NCBI RefSeq assembly: GCF_035581365.1
Contig: NZ_CP141590.1
Span: forward strand, 1,908,501-1,972,500
Length of the DNA stretch: 64,000 nt
Source of the DNA: Tsuneonella sp. CC-YZS046
GTDB taxonomy: Bacteria; Pseudomonadota; Alphaproteobacteria; Sphingomonadales; Sphingomonadaceae
Direction of reading: 5' to 3'
The notes below the pieces were generated by a model that had not been told where the DNA came from, searched no databases, and was given only the letters and a program-made list of their open reading frames with translations. The position numbers and the translations under genes were made by a program. Position 1 is the stretch's first letter. Each line of letters begins with the position of its first letter. Positions 36,791-45,861 of this stretch are shown here, in pieces.

Positions 36791-38041
36791 TTATTTCCAC
36801 TCGATGTAGAGCGAGCTCATCGCCCGCAAGAAGCCTGTCTCGTAAACCGGCTGGGTGCCGGGCTTCACTCTGAAATGCGGAATGCGCTTGAGCCATTCGC
36901 GAATGAAGACGGCCAGTTCCATGCGCGCGAGGTGCGATCCGATGCAGCGATGCGGCCCCACGCCGAAGGTGGGGTGATGGATTGTCGGCTCCGCGAAATT
37001 AAGCTCCCTGGGCTTCTCGATCGTGCGCGGATCGCGCCCGGCCCCCGAGAAGCCGAGCATGACGTAATCCCCCTCCTTGAGCTGGACTCCATCGACCTCG
37101 ACGTCGCGCATGCAGGTGCGCCCCATCGCCACGACCGGCGAATAGGCCCGGACGAATTCCTCCACCGAGTTCTCGATCCATTCGGGATGATCGAGCAATT
37201 GCTGGCGCTGTTCCGGATGATCGGCGAGATGGCGGGCGATCGAGCCGACCGCATAGATGGTGGTGGAAATGCCGCCATAGGTCAGATCGAGCACGACCGA
37301 CACCTGATGGTCCCAGGGCGCTTCGCTGCCGTCCTTGTAGGTCACCCCTTGCAGGATGGTGTCGACGATGTCGCCCTGAGGAGGCATTTCCTTCCGCTTC
37401 TTCAGGAACGCCTCGAGATAGTCATACACCTTCTTGTGGTATTTGGTGCGCTCGTCCAATGGGCCGAAAAGGGACTTGTCGACATCGTGGACCAGTTCCG
37501 GCAGGTCGTCGACCGGCACGCCGAGCACATAGATGAAGAACGCGCGGCCGGGCAGCACGCCCGCCATTTCGCTGATGAACTCGCATTCCCCCCGGTCGAT
37601 GAACTTGTCGATCAGCAGGTTCACCTCTCGCGCCACATCCTCCCTTATGGAGTCCATCACCTGGGGGCTCATGTGCGGGTTCAATGCGCGCCGCCAGCTG
37701 GTGTGGTTCGGGGGGTCCTGCTCAACCGGGATCATAAGCGGCTGATCGGCGGGCCGATTGGGAATATAGCCCTTGGCACTGCTGAACGTCTGCCAATCCT
37801 GGCCGATCTGACGCACCGCGTCCTCGGTGCTGAACACATAATACCCCGTGCCCACATTGCTGTGGGCCACCGGGCATTTCTGGACCATCAAGTCGATGAT
37901 CTCGTGGAAATGCTCGTTCAGATTAGGATCGTCGATATCGAAATCACGGAAGAAATCGCGACCGAAACGTTCGATCAGCCGTTCGGGGCTCAGTTCCGGA
38001 TCTGTCCGATCCATAATCTTTGCAGGACTCCGTTCTCCCAT
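36791..38041 (-). CDS. Cytochrome P450 with altered I-helix
   Basis: A 416-residue soluble bacterial P450. The heme-binding loop is FGVGPHRCIGSHLARMEL with the Cys ligand, the K-helix ENSVEEFVRAYSPVVAMGR holds the expected Glu and Arg, and PRELNFAEPTIHHPTFG precedes the heme loop. The I-helix reads DLTYGGISTTIY, so the acid of the usual acid-threonine pair (as Asp in GGLDTV of P450cam) is Ser here while Thr is kept. It hydroxylates an unknown organic substrate using the ferredoxin encoded downstream. The ATG at 38041 follows GGGAGA; a longer frame to 38524 lies inside the SDR gene. Confidence 0.95.
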   Translation of the reverse strand: MGERSPAKIMDRTDPELSPERLIERFGRDFFRDFDIDDPNLNEHFHEIIDLMVQKCPVAHSNVGTGYYVFSTEDAVRQIGQDWQTFSSAKGYIPNRPADQPLMIPVEQDPPNHTSWRRALNPHMSPQVMDSIREDVAREVNLLIDKFIDRGECEFISEMAGVLPGRAFFIYVLGVPVDDLPELVHDVDKSLFGPLDERTKYHKKVYDYLEAFLKKRKEMPPQGDIVDTILQGVTYKDGSEAPWDHQVSVVLDLTYGGISTTIYAVGSIARHLADHPEQRQQLLDHPEWIENSVEEFVRAYSPVVAMGRTCMRDVEVDGVQLKEGDYVMLGFSGAGRDPRTIEKPRELNFAEPTIHHPTFGVGPHRCIGSHLARMELAVFIREWLKRIPHFRVKPGTQPVYETGFLRAMSSLYIEWK

Positions 38042-38061
38042 CTTGCGTCTCCCATCAAAAT

Positions 38062-38913
38062 CTAGCCATTGCCTCGCCAGGCGGACGTCCCGCCATCGAC
38101 CAGCACCGTTGCACCGGTCATGAAACTCGCTTCGCCCGACGCGAGGAAGCACGCCAGGGCAGCCGCCTCGTCCGGATCGCCAAGACGCTTGATCAAGTGC
38201 GGCCCCGAGGTGAGTTTGATCGCTTCTTCCCGATCGGGTGCCGTATCGATCGAATGCATCAGCATCGGCGTGGAAATCGCGCCTGGCGCATAGGCATTGC
38301 AGCGAATGCCATAGGGGGCATAGTCCGCCGCCATGATCTGGGTCAGCAGCTTCACCGCGCCTTTCGCCACCGAATAGGCCGGGATGCCGGGATAGGCGAA
38401 TGTGCTCGCCACCGAGGCCGCATTGACAATCGCCGGTTGCCTGTCGGACTTCCTCAGCCAGGGCGCGGCCGCGCGCACCGCGCGCCACATCGCCTTGAGG
38501 TTGATGTCCATCATCTCGTCCCACTGCTCTTCCGTGAGCGAGTCCAGGGTCTGCGGGCCGCCGGTCAGGCCATCGTCGGTAATCCCGGCATTATTGACGA
38601 GAACATCCAACCCACCGCCGAACTCGGCTGCCGCGGCAACCATCGCCACAATGTCGGCGCCCGCCCGCAGATCGGCGGCCACGAAGAGCGACTTCGCCCC
38701 TTCCGCCTCGACCTCGCGCGCGGCGGCCTGCCCCTCGGTTTCCTTGATGTCGGCAAGCGTGACCGAAGCCGCCCCTTCCCGCGCGGCGCGCAGGGCAATC
38801 GCCTTGCCCATCCCCTGGGCGGCGCCTGTCACCAGGATGGAACGTCCTTCAAGTCGCCTTGACCGGGCCTTCCCATCGGGAAGATCGTCGAGATTAGCCA
38901 CGAAGCCGATCAT
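38062..38913 (-). CDS. Short-chain dehydrogenase/reductase (classical)
   Basis: A 283-residue SDR with the cofactor motif TGAAQGMGKAIAL, the acidic residue in LADIKE favouring NAD, VLVNNAGITDDG, the Ser in NAASVASTF and the YSVAKGAVK Tyr-Lys pair, all intact. It could oxidise the alcohol formed by the P450, which is encoded 20 bases downstream, but the substrate is inferred from context. A polar N-terminal extension of about 20 residues precedes the fold. Member of the long minus-strand series. Confidence 0.92.
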   Translation of the reverse strand: MIGFVANLDDLPDGKARSRRLEGRSILVTGAAQGMGKAIALRAAREGAASVTLADIKETEGQAAAREVEAEGAKSLFVAADLRAGADIVAMVAAAAEFGGGLDVLVNNAGITDDGLTGGPQTLDSLTEEQWDEMMDINLKAMWRAVRAAAPWLRKSDRQPAIVNAASVASTFAYPGIPAYSVAKGAVKLLTQIMAADYAPYGIRCNAYAPGAISTPMLMHSIDTAPDREEAIKLTSGPHLIKRLGDPDEAAALACFLASGEASFMTGATVLVDGGTSAWRGNG

Positions 38914-38919
38914 CGCAAC

Positions 38920-39414
38920 TCAACCACCGTAAGCGGCGTTGAGGAGAGCGGTGTCGTAATATTCCTCGAAGGATTTCACCTTTCCGCCGCTGAACTTGAA
39001 TATCTGGATATAGCGCCCGTTATAGGCGACGTGCCTGTTCCCCCAGGTCGGGCCGGTATCGACGTCGATCATGCTGTTGGATTTCGTGACGATCACGTCG
39101 GGGTCCCCGCCCACTATGATCTCGTCGATGAACCAGTCGAAACGGCCCGTCATCTCGTCATGGATCGGGTCCCAGAAGGCTTTGACCGCATCCCAGCCGC
39201 GATGGCTGGCATAGTGGCAGATGGCCACCCCATCGGTCACGAAAGGCGTGATCACTTCCGGCTCGTCGCTGACCCAGAGCGAATAGAAGAAGGGCTTGTC
39301 CTTCAGATAGACCGAGAAGAAATCGATGATCGTGTCGATGTTCTTGCGGGCCGTGGGATTATCGGTGGTGACGGCGCAATTGATGGTAACGCCCTTGATG
39401 ACCTCTCCGCTCAT
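38920..39414 (-). CDS. NTF2-fold (SnoaL / limonene-epoxide-hydrolase-like) protein
   Basis: A 164-residue protein with an alpha+beta cone pattern: ARKNIDTIIDFFSVYLKDKP, then FVTDGVAICHYASHRGWDAVKAF, DWFIDEIIVGGDPDVIVTKSN and GRYIQIFKFSGGKVKSFEEYYD. The YIQIFKFSGGKVKSFEEYYD ending is typical of SnoaL-like and ketosteroid-isomerase-like proteins. It may act as hydrolase, isomerase or binding protein; no catalytic residue can be assigned safely. The start at 39414 follows a GAGGAG site at six bases; it lies ten bases after the aldehyde dehydrogenase stop and seven before the SDR. Confidence 0.72.
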   Translation of the reverse strand: MSGEVIKGVTINCAVTTDNPTARKNIDTIIDFFSVYLKDKPFFYSLWVSDEPEVITPFVTDGVAICHYASHRGWDAVKAFWDPIHDEMTGRFDWFIDEIIVGGDPDVIVTKSNSMIDVDTGPTWGNRHVAYNGRYIQIFKFSGGKVKSFEEYYDTALLNAAYGG

Positions 39415-39424
39415 GTCATGCTCC

Positions 39425-40900
39425 TCAGCCGCCATTTTCCATAATCAGGGTCTTGGGTTCGAGATAAGCGCGCAATCCGTTGATCCCGCCCTCGCGGCCG
39501 ATCCCGGATTCCTTGAATCCGCCGAAGCCGATCGACATGTCGCTGCGCCAGGCGTTATGCCCGACCGTGCCCGATCGCAGCCGGCGCGCGACCCGATATG
39601 CCTTTGCGGCATCCTGCGTGAAGACCGAGTTGTTCAGCCCGAAGCGGGTATCGTTGGCGATCGCCACCGCATCGTCTTCGTCGCGCGCCTTGATCACCGT
39701 CAGGACGGGGCCGAATATCTCCTCGCGGGCGATAAAGTCGCTGTTGTCGGCATTGGCGATAACCGTGGGCTCGAAGAACCAGCCGCGATTGAGATGGGCG
39801 GGACGCTTGCCGCCGGTCACGATCCTGTTGCCATCACTCTCGGCCCGGCGGACCATTTCCTCTACCAGGTCGCGCTGGCGCCGCATCGCCAGCGGCCCCA
39901 TGCTGACCGCCGGATCGAAAGGATCGCCGACAGCGACCTGCGAAAATCCGGCGGCCAGCGCATCGACCAGTCGGTCGTGGCGATCCGCCCCCACCACCAC
40001 CCGCGTGAGCGAGGAGCAGATCTGCCCGGTCATCGCGCAGGCGGACCCGACCAGCGATTGCGCCGCCTGCTCGACATCGTAATCGTCGAGGATCACGGCA
40101 GCGGACTTTCCGCCCAGTTCCAACGTGCAGCGGGCCATGCGTTCTGCGCAGATACCGGCAATCCGTTTCCCGACCGCGCTCGAGCCGGTAAAGCCGATCT
40201 TGTCGACACCCGGATGGCGGACGAGCCGTTCCGAAGCGGCGCGGTCGGCGGTGACGACATTGAGGACACCCGGCGGCAGGCCGATTTCCTCTGCAATTTC
40301 CGCCAGCAGATAGCCCGTCCCGGGCGCCTCGGGAGAAAGTTTCAAAACCGCGGTGCAGCCGGCGATAAGCGCGGGCGCAAGTTTGAACGCCATGATGTTC
40401 ACCGGCGCGTTCCAGGGCACGATCGCCCCGACCACGCCGACCGGCTCGTTCACGATCAGCGCATAATCGCCCCCCATCGGCGGATTATCGAACCGCTCTT
40501 CCCAGGCAAAGCTGTCCGCAAGCCCCGCGTAATAGCGATAGACATCGCCGATGGTGCCGGCAAAGGGGTGGGCCATCGCATGAAGAATGCCCATTTCGTT
40601 TGGCCAGATGGCGGCGATATCGTCCACCCGCCGGTCCATCGCATCGCCGATCATGCGCAAATAGACGGCGCGTTCCGCATGGGTCATCCGGGGCCAGGGA
40701 CCGCTGTCGAAAGCGCGACGCGCGGCCTCGACGGCGCGATCGATATCCGTTTCATCGGCTTCGGCCACCGTAAGAAACACATCCTCCGTGGCCGGCGCGA
40801 TCACATCGATGAACCGATGACTGCTCGCAGGAACCCATCGCCCGTCGATATAAAGGCGATCGGGATTGCTCAGAATTGCCTCACCCTTCGCAACAAGCAT
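39425..40900 (-). CDS. Aldehyde dehydrogenase (NAD(P)-dependent)
   Basis: A 491-residue ALDH. The catalytic Cys is in GQICSSLTRV, the general base Glu in LELGGKS, the cofactor region shows FTGSSAVGKR, and VPWNAPVNIMAFKLAPALIAG is typical. It oxidises an aldehyde to the carboxylic acid ready for CoA activation, a fitting step after P450 and alcohol dehydrogenase. The ATG at 40900 is preceded by GGAGTAGGA. It lies downstream of the TonB receptor and its terminator-like hairpin. Confidence 0.96.
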   Translation of the reverse strand: MLVAKGEAILSNPDRLYIDGRWVPASSHRFIDVIAPATEDVFLTVAEADETDIDRAVEAARRAFDSGPWPRMTHAERAVYLRMIGDAMDRRVDDIAAIWPNEMGILHAMAHPFAGTIGDVYRYYAGLADSFAWEERFDNPPMGGDYALIVNEPVGVVGAIVPWNAPVNIMAFKLAPALIAGCTAVLKLSPEAPGTGYLLAEIAEEIGLPPGVLNVVTADRAASERLVRHPGVDKIGFTGSSAVGKRIAGICAERMARCTLELGGKSAAVILDDYDVEQAAQSLVGSACAMTGQICSSLTRVVVGADRHDRLVDALAAGFSQVAVGDPFDPAVSMGPLAMRRQRDLVEEMVRRAESDGNRIVTGGKRPAHLNRGWFFEPTVIANADNSDFIAREEIFGPVLTVIKARDEDDAVAIANDTRFGLNNSVFTQDAAKAYRVARRLRSGTVGHNAWRSDMSIGFGGFKESGIGREGGINGLRAYLEPKTLIMENGG

Positions 40901-40934
40901 CGATCCTACTCCAGTCGTTCGCCAGAAAATATTG

Positions 40935-40958
40935 CCGGGACGCCTTGCGGCGCCCCGG
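40935..40958 (-). terminator. Terminator-like hairpin after the TonB receptor gene
   Basis: On the minus strand CCGGG-CGCC... pairs with GGCG-CCCGG around a four-base loop (40935-40958), with one mismatch, followed by AATATTTTC. It lies ten bases beyond the receptor stop and 34 bases before the ALDH start, so it may reduce read-through into the downstream genes. Confidence 0.55.
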
Positions 40959-40968
40959 TAGAGATCGT

Positions 40969-43275
40969 TCAGAATTTGGCGCCAAAGGTCGCGCCGTAGG
41001 TCCGCGGCGGTTCAATCGCGCCGTAACGCGGATAACCCCACAGCGCGATGGTCACGAGTTCGTTGGACTGAACATATTTGTTCGTCAGGTTCTTGCCCCA
41101 GAAACTCAGGCTCCAGAACGAGGAGGATTCATAGCGCAGAAGCGCATTGATCTTCGTCACCGAAGGCTGGCTGAGGTTATTGTCGTTGAATTCGGAGAAG
41201 TGGACACGGGACGACCACGAAAGGTCGCCGCGCAACGTCATGACGCCGCCATTGCCGAATTCATAATCGTACTGGGCGCCAGCCGTGAACGAATATTTGG
41301 GAGCGCCGGGGAGCTGGTAGCCCTTCAGATTCTGCTCGACCCCGCCAACACCGCCGAACACGGGAGTCTTCGCGCCCGGATTGGCGGCCAGCCAGATGGG
41401 ATACCCCGGATCTATCGATCCGGTGGGAAAAAGCGGATTGGTCGAGAAGAATTCGCTGAACCGCGAGTCCAGATAGTTGAAGCTGCCGTCTAGGCGCAGC
41501 CCCGTTACCGGCCGCAAGGTTGCTGCCAGTTCGAAGCCATCGACCTTTGCCGACGCAGCATTGGCCGTGACTGTGGCGATGCCGATCACCTTGTTAACCT
41601 GCAGGTCTGAATAGTCGTAATGGAAGTAAGCCCCGGTCAGCTCGAACTTGTTATCGAACAGACGAGTCTTGAAGCCCACCTCATAGGCCTTGATGGTTTC
41701 CGGATCGATCACCGGGTTGACCTGCCCGATGCTCCAAGTGCCGCTCTTGAAGCCTTCCGTATAGCTCGCGTAGAGCATCGAGGTCGGACCCACATCGAAT
41801 TCGATGCCCAGCTTCGGCGTGAAGTCGCTCCAGCGTTCCTTGCCGCTGGTGTCGTCTACTGCGCCAAAGGTGAACGTTCCGACGGTGTCACGCTTCTCGG
41901 TGGACCAACGGCCCCCTGCGGTGATGCGCAGTTCCGGCAGGATCGCATAGGTTGCCTGCGCATAGGCCGCGAAGGCATCGATATCCATCTTGCCATCCTG
42001 GATATAGTCGAACGGGCCAGCTGGCGAATAGAACTGGAAGAACGGCACAAACACATGGTTATCGATCTTCTCATGGTAATAGCTTGCGCCAGCCACCACA
42101 TCGAGCGGACCCGAAGACCAGTTCAGCGTGAATTCCTGGCTGATCTGTTCCGAATTTTCAGTATAGTAAGTGCTGCCGAGGCCAGCCGACGTGCCATCCG
42201 AATTGGATGCATTGTAGCGTTCCCAATCGAGGTAGCCGGTTACCGATGTCAGGCTGAGATTGTCGGTAAGCTCGAAATTGGCATTGAGAGTGATTGCGAT
42301 ACCCCGGCGCTTGTTGGTCTTGCCTTCCAGCGCGGTCGCTGCGTCCTGCCCGTCTTGATCGGTGAGCGCGATGCCTTGCAGCAGTTCGCCGTTGCCATTC
42401 ACCGTGCCGACCACACCCTGCAATTGATAGCCCGGGTAGGGTCCGAAACCATGCGTGTAATGGTTGTTGTCATGTTCATGGTGATATTGCGCGATCAGAC
42501 GAATATCGGTGCCATTGCCGTTTTCATACTGGAGCTGCCCCCGAACGGACTGGGCCTTGGCGTTGTTGACCGGGTGGTCCTGGGCCACATCTTCGCCGTA
42601 ACCGTCGCGGTCGATCAGATGCGTGGCGATGCGCGCGCGCAGATCGCCATTCTCGCTCAATGGAAAATTGACCGCGCCTTCCGCTTCGAACAATTCGTAA
42701 TTGCCGATGGAAAGGTTCGCATAACCGCCGAATTCCCGATCAGGCCCACGGCTGATCACATTCAGCGCGCCGCCTGTGGCGTTCCGTCCGTAGAGCACCG
42801 CCTGCGGCCCACGCAGAACCTCGATGCGCTCGACATCGAAGAACGAGGATGCCTGCGCCGTCGGCCGGCCGATATAGACACCGTCGGCGTAGAGCGCGAT
42901 GCTCGCATCGGCGCCTGCCGCAAACGAGTTGAGGCCGATGCCGCGAATGAAGATACGGGTAACGCCCTGCTGGTGGCCAGCGCGAATGCCTGGTGCCACG
43001 AATTGCAGATCCTTCACATCGGCCACTTGGCGATCTTGCAGCGCCTGGCTGTCGAGAGCGGTGAGCGAGAGCGGCACCTTGGTCGCCAACTGCTCCCGGC
43101 GCTGCGCGGTAACGACGATATCGCCATATTGCGAAGAGGACGAAGCGGAACCGCTACTGCTATTTTCTGCTTGAGGCGCTTCCTGCGCGAAAGCACCGCT
43201 AAATGATAAGGCCAATGGCAGCATCGCAACACCCGTTGCGAGCCTTAAAAAGTATTTTTTCTGATTGTTTCTCAC
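40969..43275 (-). CDS. TonB-dependent receptor inside the catabolic cluster
   Basis: A 768-residue receptor starting with GTG after a strong GGGAGG site. A signal peptide ends at AFAQE. The plug domain (about residues 45-160) reads GDIVVTAQRREQL, SLRDTL-equivalent ADVKDLQFVAPGI, RIFIRGIGLNSFAAG and EVLRGPQAVLYGRNATGGALNVIS, of the sphingomonad type that often imports hydrophobic or oligomeric organics. The barrel ends in TFGAKF. Being enclosed by catabolic genes, it probably takes up the substrate of this pathway. Sphingomonads carry many such receptors, so ligand assignment is not possible. Confidence 0.95.
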   Translation of the reverse strand: MRNNQKKYFLRLATGVAMLPLALSFSGAFAQEAPQAENSSSGSASSSSQYGDIVVTAQRREQLATKVPLSLTALDSQALQDRQVADVKDLQFVAPGIRAGHQQGVTRIFIRGIGLNSFAAGADASIALYADGVYIGRPTAQASSFFDVERIEVLRGPQAVLYGRNATGGALNVISRGPDREFGGYANLSIGNYELFEAEGAVNFPLSENGDLRARIATHLIDRDGYGEDVAQDHPVNNAKAQSVRGQLQYENGNGTDIRLIAQYHHEHDNNHYTHGFGPYPGYQLQGVVGTVNGNGELLQGIALTDQDGQDAATALEGKTNKRRGIAITLNANFELTDNLSLTSVTGYLDWERYNASNSDGTSAGLGSTYYTENSEQISQEFTLNWSSGPLDVVAGASYYHEKIDNHVFVPFFQFYSPAGPFDYIQDGKMDIDAFAAYAQATYAILPELRITAGGRWSTEKRDTVGTFTFGAVDDTSGKERWSDFTPKLGIEFDVGPTSMLYASYTEGFKSGTWSIGQVNPVIDPETIKAYEVGFKTRLFDNKFELTGAYFHYDYSDLQVNKVIGIATVTANAASAKVDGFELAATLRPVTGLRLDGSFNYLDSRFSEFFSTNPLFPTGSIDPGYPIWLAANPGAKTPVFGGVGGVEQNLKGYQLPGAPKYSFTAGAQYDYEFGNGGVMTLRGDLSWSSRVHFSEFNDNNLSQPSVTKINALLRYESSSFWSLSFWGKNLTNKYVQSNELVTIALWGYPRYGAIEPPRTYGATFGAKF

Positions 43276-43320
43276 TTTTATATCCTCCCTTTTTATTAAG
43301 TTTAACGTATTACATTCCGA

Positions 43321-44979
43321 TCACTCGATAACCGGGCGCAGTCGCCCTTCGGCGATCATGTCGGCGAGAACGTGCTTCTGGATCTTGCCGGACGGGGTCA
43401 GCGGCCAATGGTCGATGAAGAGCCACACGCTCGGAACCTTCTGGGAGGCCAGCTTCCGCCGGCAATATGCTTCCAGCTCCACAATGGTTGGCTTGGCTCC
43501 GTCCCTGGTCGAAAGCACGGCGGCGACGATTTCGCCCCATTTCTCGTTCGGCAGGCCGAGAACGGCGACCTGATCGATGTCGGGGTGAACGAACAGGACA
43601 TCCTCGATCTCTTTCGGATAGAGGTTCATCCCGCCGCGGATGATCATTTCCTTGAGGCGTCCCGTGATCTTCACGAAACCGCGCGCATCCATCGAGCCCA
43701 GGTCGCCGGTGCGCAGCCAGCCGTCAGGCAGCAATGTTTCCTTCGTCTTTTCCGGCATCTCGAAATAGCCGGTCATGGTCTGGAAGCCGCGCACCCAGAT
43801 CTCTCCGACCGTGTCCACCGGCTGGACCTCAAGCGTGTGGGGATCGACAACCTGGACCTCCACTTGAGGCAGAGGCTGCCCGACACTGTCGGTCTGATCC
43901 TCGATCCGGTCATCGGGTGAGGTAAGCGTGATCGGGCCGTTGGATTCCGTCTGACCGAAGATGATGCAGACCTTGCAGCCGATGTCCCGGTGAACCTGGC
44001 GAACCATCGCGGCGGGCACATTCGCCGCGCCGGAAAAGATCGTCTGCCAGCTCGACACATCACGCCTTGGGAGATCGGGATGGTTCAATATGCCCAGGAT
44101 CATGGTCGGCACGATCAGGGTGGCGTTGCCGCGCTCGCTCTCGAACAGTTCGAGCATCAGCCCGGCATCCCAATGGGGCATCAGGACGAAGGTCCCCTGA
44201 TAGGCAAGGCAGCTGAATTCGGCCATCGCGGCCCCGGCGATGTGGAACATCGGCATCGCGTTGATGTGGACGCCTCCCATCGGAAAGCACGACCTGCGGG
44301 CGATGCTTCGCGACGTATTCAGCACGCCCTTGTGATGCAGCAGCGCGCCTTTGGGCTTGCCGGTCGTGCCGGAGGTATACTGGATCTGCAGCGTGTCGCC
44401 GGGCAGGATCTCGGGCAGTTCGATGGCCGGGTCGGCCTGCTCGATCAGGCCCCAGATCGCCTGGACCCGATCCACGGAATGCAGCTTCGCGCAGTCCGAT
44501 GCATGGATTGCTTCCTCGACTGTCGGAAACAGTTCCCGATCGCGAAAGCTGTCGTCGTAAAAAAGCCCGGCAGCGTTGGAGTTGGCAATGATGTAGCCAA
44601 GCTCCCCCGCGGTATAGGCGGGGTTCACCGGCACCAGTATGAGGCCGGCAAGGCTCATCGCATGCTGCAGGAACACCCATTCCGGTGAATTGGTGCCATA
44701 GACGATGATACGATCCCCGCGCGCAAACCTGCCCAGCAAGGCGCGCGCGAGCCTTTCGGAAATGTCGAGATGTTCGCGATAGGTCCAGCGCCTCCGCGCA
44801 GCGGGATCGGCGATACCTTCGACCAGCGCCAGCCGATCGGGAACCTCGCGCGCGGCATCGCGCAGCAGGCCGCCCAAGGTAAGGTCCGGAATGTCGAGTG
44901 CGTGATCGGCCGGCCAGTAGGAATAGTCGGGAAGCCCGACGAGATCGGCCTGTTCCATCCTTGGCGCCGGATCGTTCAT
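43321..44979 (-). CDS. AMP-forming acyl-CoA ligase
   Basis: A 552-residue ANL-superfamily enzyme that activates a carboxylic acid with ATP and CoA. Motifs are YTSGTTGKPKGALLHH (P-loop-like A3), GQTESNGP (A5), the Asp-Leu-Gly region RTGDLGSMD (A8 hinge) and the terminal Lys in PLTPSGKIQKHVL (A10). It is similar to fatty-acyl-CoA synthases of medium or long-chain type and to the second ligase at 56.7 kb. Its start overlaps the stop of the PECR-like SDR by four bases. Confidence 0.94.
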   Translation of the reverse strand: MNDPAPRMEQADLVGLPDYSYWPADHALDIPDLTLGGLLRDAAREVPDRLALVEGIADPAARRRWTYREHLDISERLARALLGRFARGDRIIVYGTNSPEWVFLQHAMSLAGLILVPVNPAYTAGELGYIIANSNAAGLFYDDSFRDRELFPTVEEAIHASDCAKLHSVDRVQAIWGLIEQADPAIELPEILPGDTLQIQYTSGTTGKPKGALLHHKGVLNTSRSIARRSCFPMGGVHINAMPMFHIAGAAMAEFSCLAYQGTFVLMPHWDAGLMLELFESERGNATLIVPTMILGILNHPDLPRRDVSSWQTIFSGAANVPAAMVRQVHRDIGCKVCIIFGQTESNGPITLTSPDDRIEDQTDSVGQPLPQVEVQVVDPHTLEVQPVDTVGEIWVRGFQTMTGYFEMPEKTKETLLPDGWLRTGDLGSMDARGFVKITGRLKEMIIRGGMNLYPKEIEDVLFVHPDIDQVAVLGLPNEKWGEIVAAVLSTRDGAKPTIVELEAYCRRKLASQKVPSVWLFIDHWPLTPSGKIQKHVLADMIAEGRLRPVIE

Positions 44980-45857
44980 TGCGCGCTCCCCGCCCGGCGC
45001 CTGAGAACTTCAGGCATTTTGGAACGATGGAAGCCTTCAAAAGGCTGGTTCCGGTCACTTTCCTCGAGATTCCAGGTCGCTCGCGCATTGGGCGCGCCGC
45101 CATCGACCCGGATGCAGGAACCAGTTATGTAGGCCGCCGCCGGCGACAGCAGATAGACGATGGCCGCGGACACTTCGGCTTCGGTCCCGAAACGCTGCTG
45201 CGGAACGCGGCGGGTATATTCGAACAGCTTGTACTGGATCTCCGGCGCATATGTGTCGAACCCGCTGGAGGCTATCCCGCCCGGCGCCACCGCATTGACC
45301 CGGACGCCGTTGGCGGCCCATTCGCAGGCCGCGCTTTCGGTAAGGGTCCACATGCCTCCGCGCGCGGCCCCGGAATGGGCAAAGTCCGGCCAGCCGTTCC
45401 AGATGTCGGCGATCATGTTGACGATCGCTCCGCCGTTATCCGCCATCCAGCGGTTGAATACCTCGCGCATGAAGATGAAGCCGCCGGTGAGATTGTTGCG
45501 GACGACGGCCTCGAAACCCTTGGTCGAGACAGTTCGCAGCGCGGTGCGATATTGCCCGCCCGCATTGTTCACGAGCCCGTCAATGCGGCCGAACTTCTCC
45601 AGCGTCGCGTCGATGGCCGCCCCGACATTCTCCTCGTCGCGGATATCGCAGGTGATGCAGGCGACTTCCCCGCCATCCTCCCGGATCTCTGCAGCGACCG
45701 TTTCCAGCTTGTCCGGGTTGCGGCCCAGTATGACCACATTCGCGCCCAGGAAGACCAACTCATGCGCGAGGCAGCGGCCAATCCCGCTGCCGCCGCCCGT
45801 GACCATGATGGTCTGGCCGGCGAACAAATCTGGTCTGAACACGGAATTATAAGGCAT
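44976..45857 (-). CDS. SDR of the trans-2-enoyl-CoA reductase (PECR/DECR) type
   Basis: A 293-residue SDR with VTGGGSGIGRCLA and VNNAGGQY. In the active-site region, in place of YxxxK, it reads FAHSGAARGGMWTLTESAA, and the C-terminal half reads LLSPAAAYITGSCIRVDGGAP. This HSGAAR arrangement is that of peroxisomal trans-2-enoyl-CoA reductase and 2,4-dienoyl-CoA reductases, which lack the classical Tyr-Lys pair. It therefore probably reduces an enoyl- or dienoyl-CoA with NADPH. I chose the ATG at 45857 (MPYNSVF); an upstream frame to 46022 lies within the kinase-like gene. Confidence 0.88.
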   Translation of the reverse strand: MPYNSVFRPDLFAGQTIMVTGGGSGIGRCLAHELVFLGANVVILGRNPDKLETVAAEIREDGGEVACITCDIRDEENVGAAIDATLEKFGRIDGLVNNAGGQYRTALRTVSTKGFEAVVRNNLTGGFIFMREVFNRWMADNGGAIVNMIADIWNGWPDFAHSGAARGGMWTLTESAACEWAANGVRVNAVAPGGIASSGFDTYAPEIQYKLFEYTRRVPQQRFGTEAEVSAAIVYLLSPAAAYITGSCIRVDGGAPNARATWNLEESDRNQPFEGFHRSKMPEVLRRRAGSAQ

Positions 45858-45861
45858 TCTT

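Noticed and set aside
38042..38524. N-terminal extension of the P450 to 38524
   Set aside because: It overlaps the SDR gene in another frame; the ATG at 38041 has a ribosome site and gives a normal P450 length.
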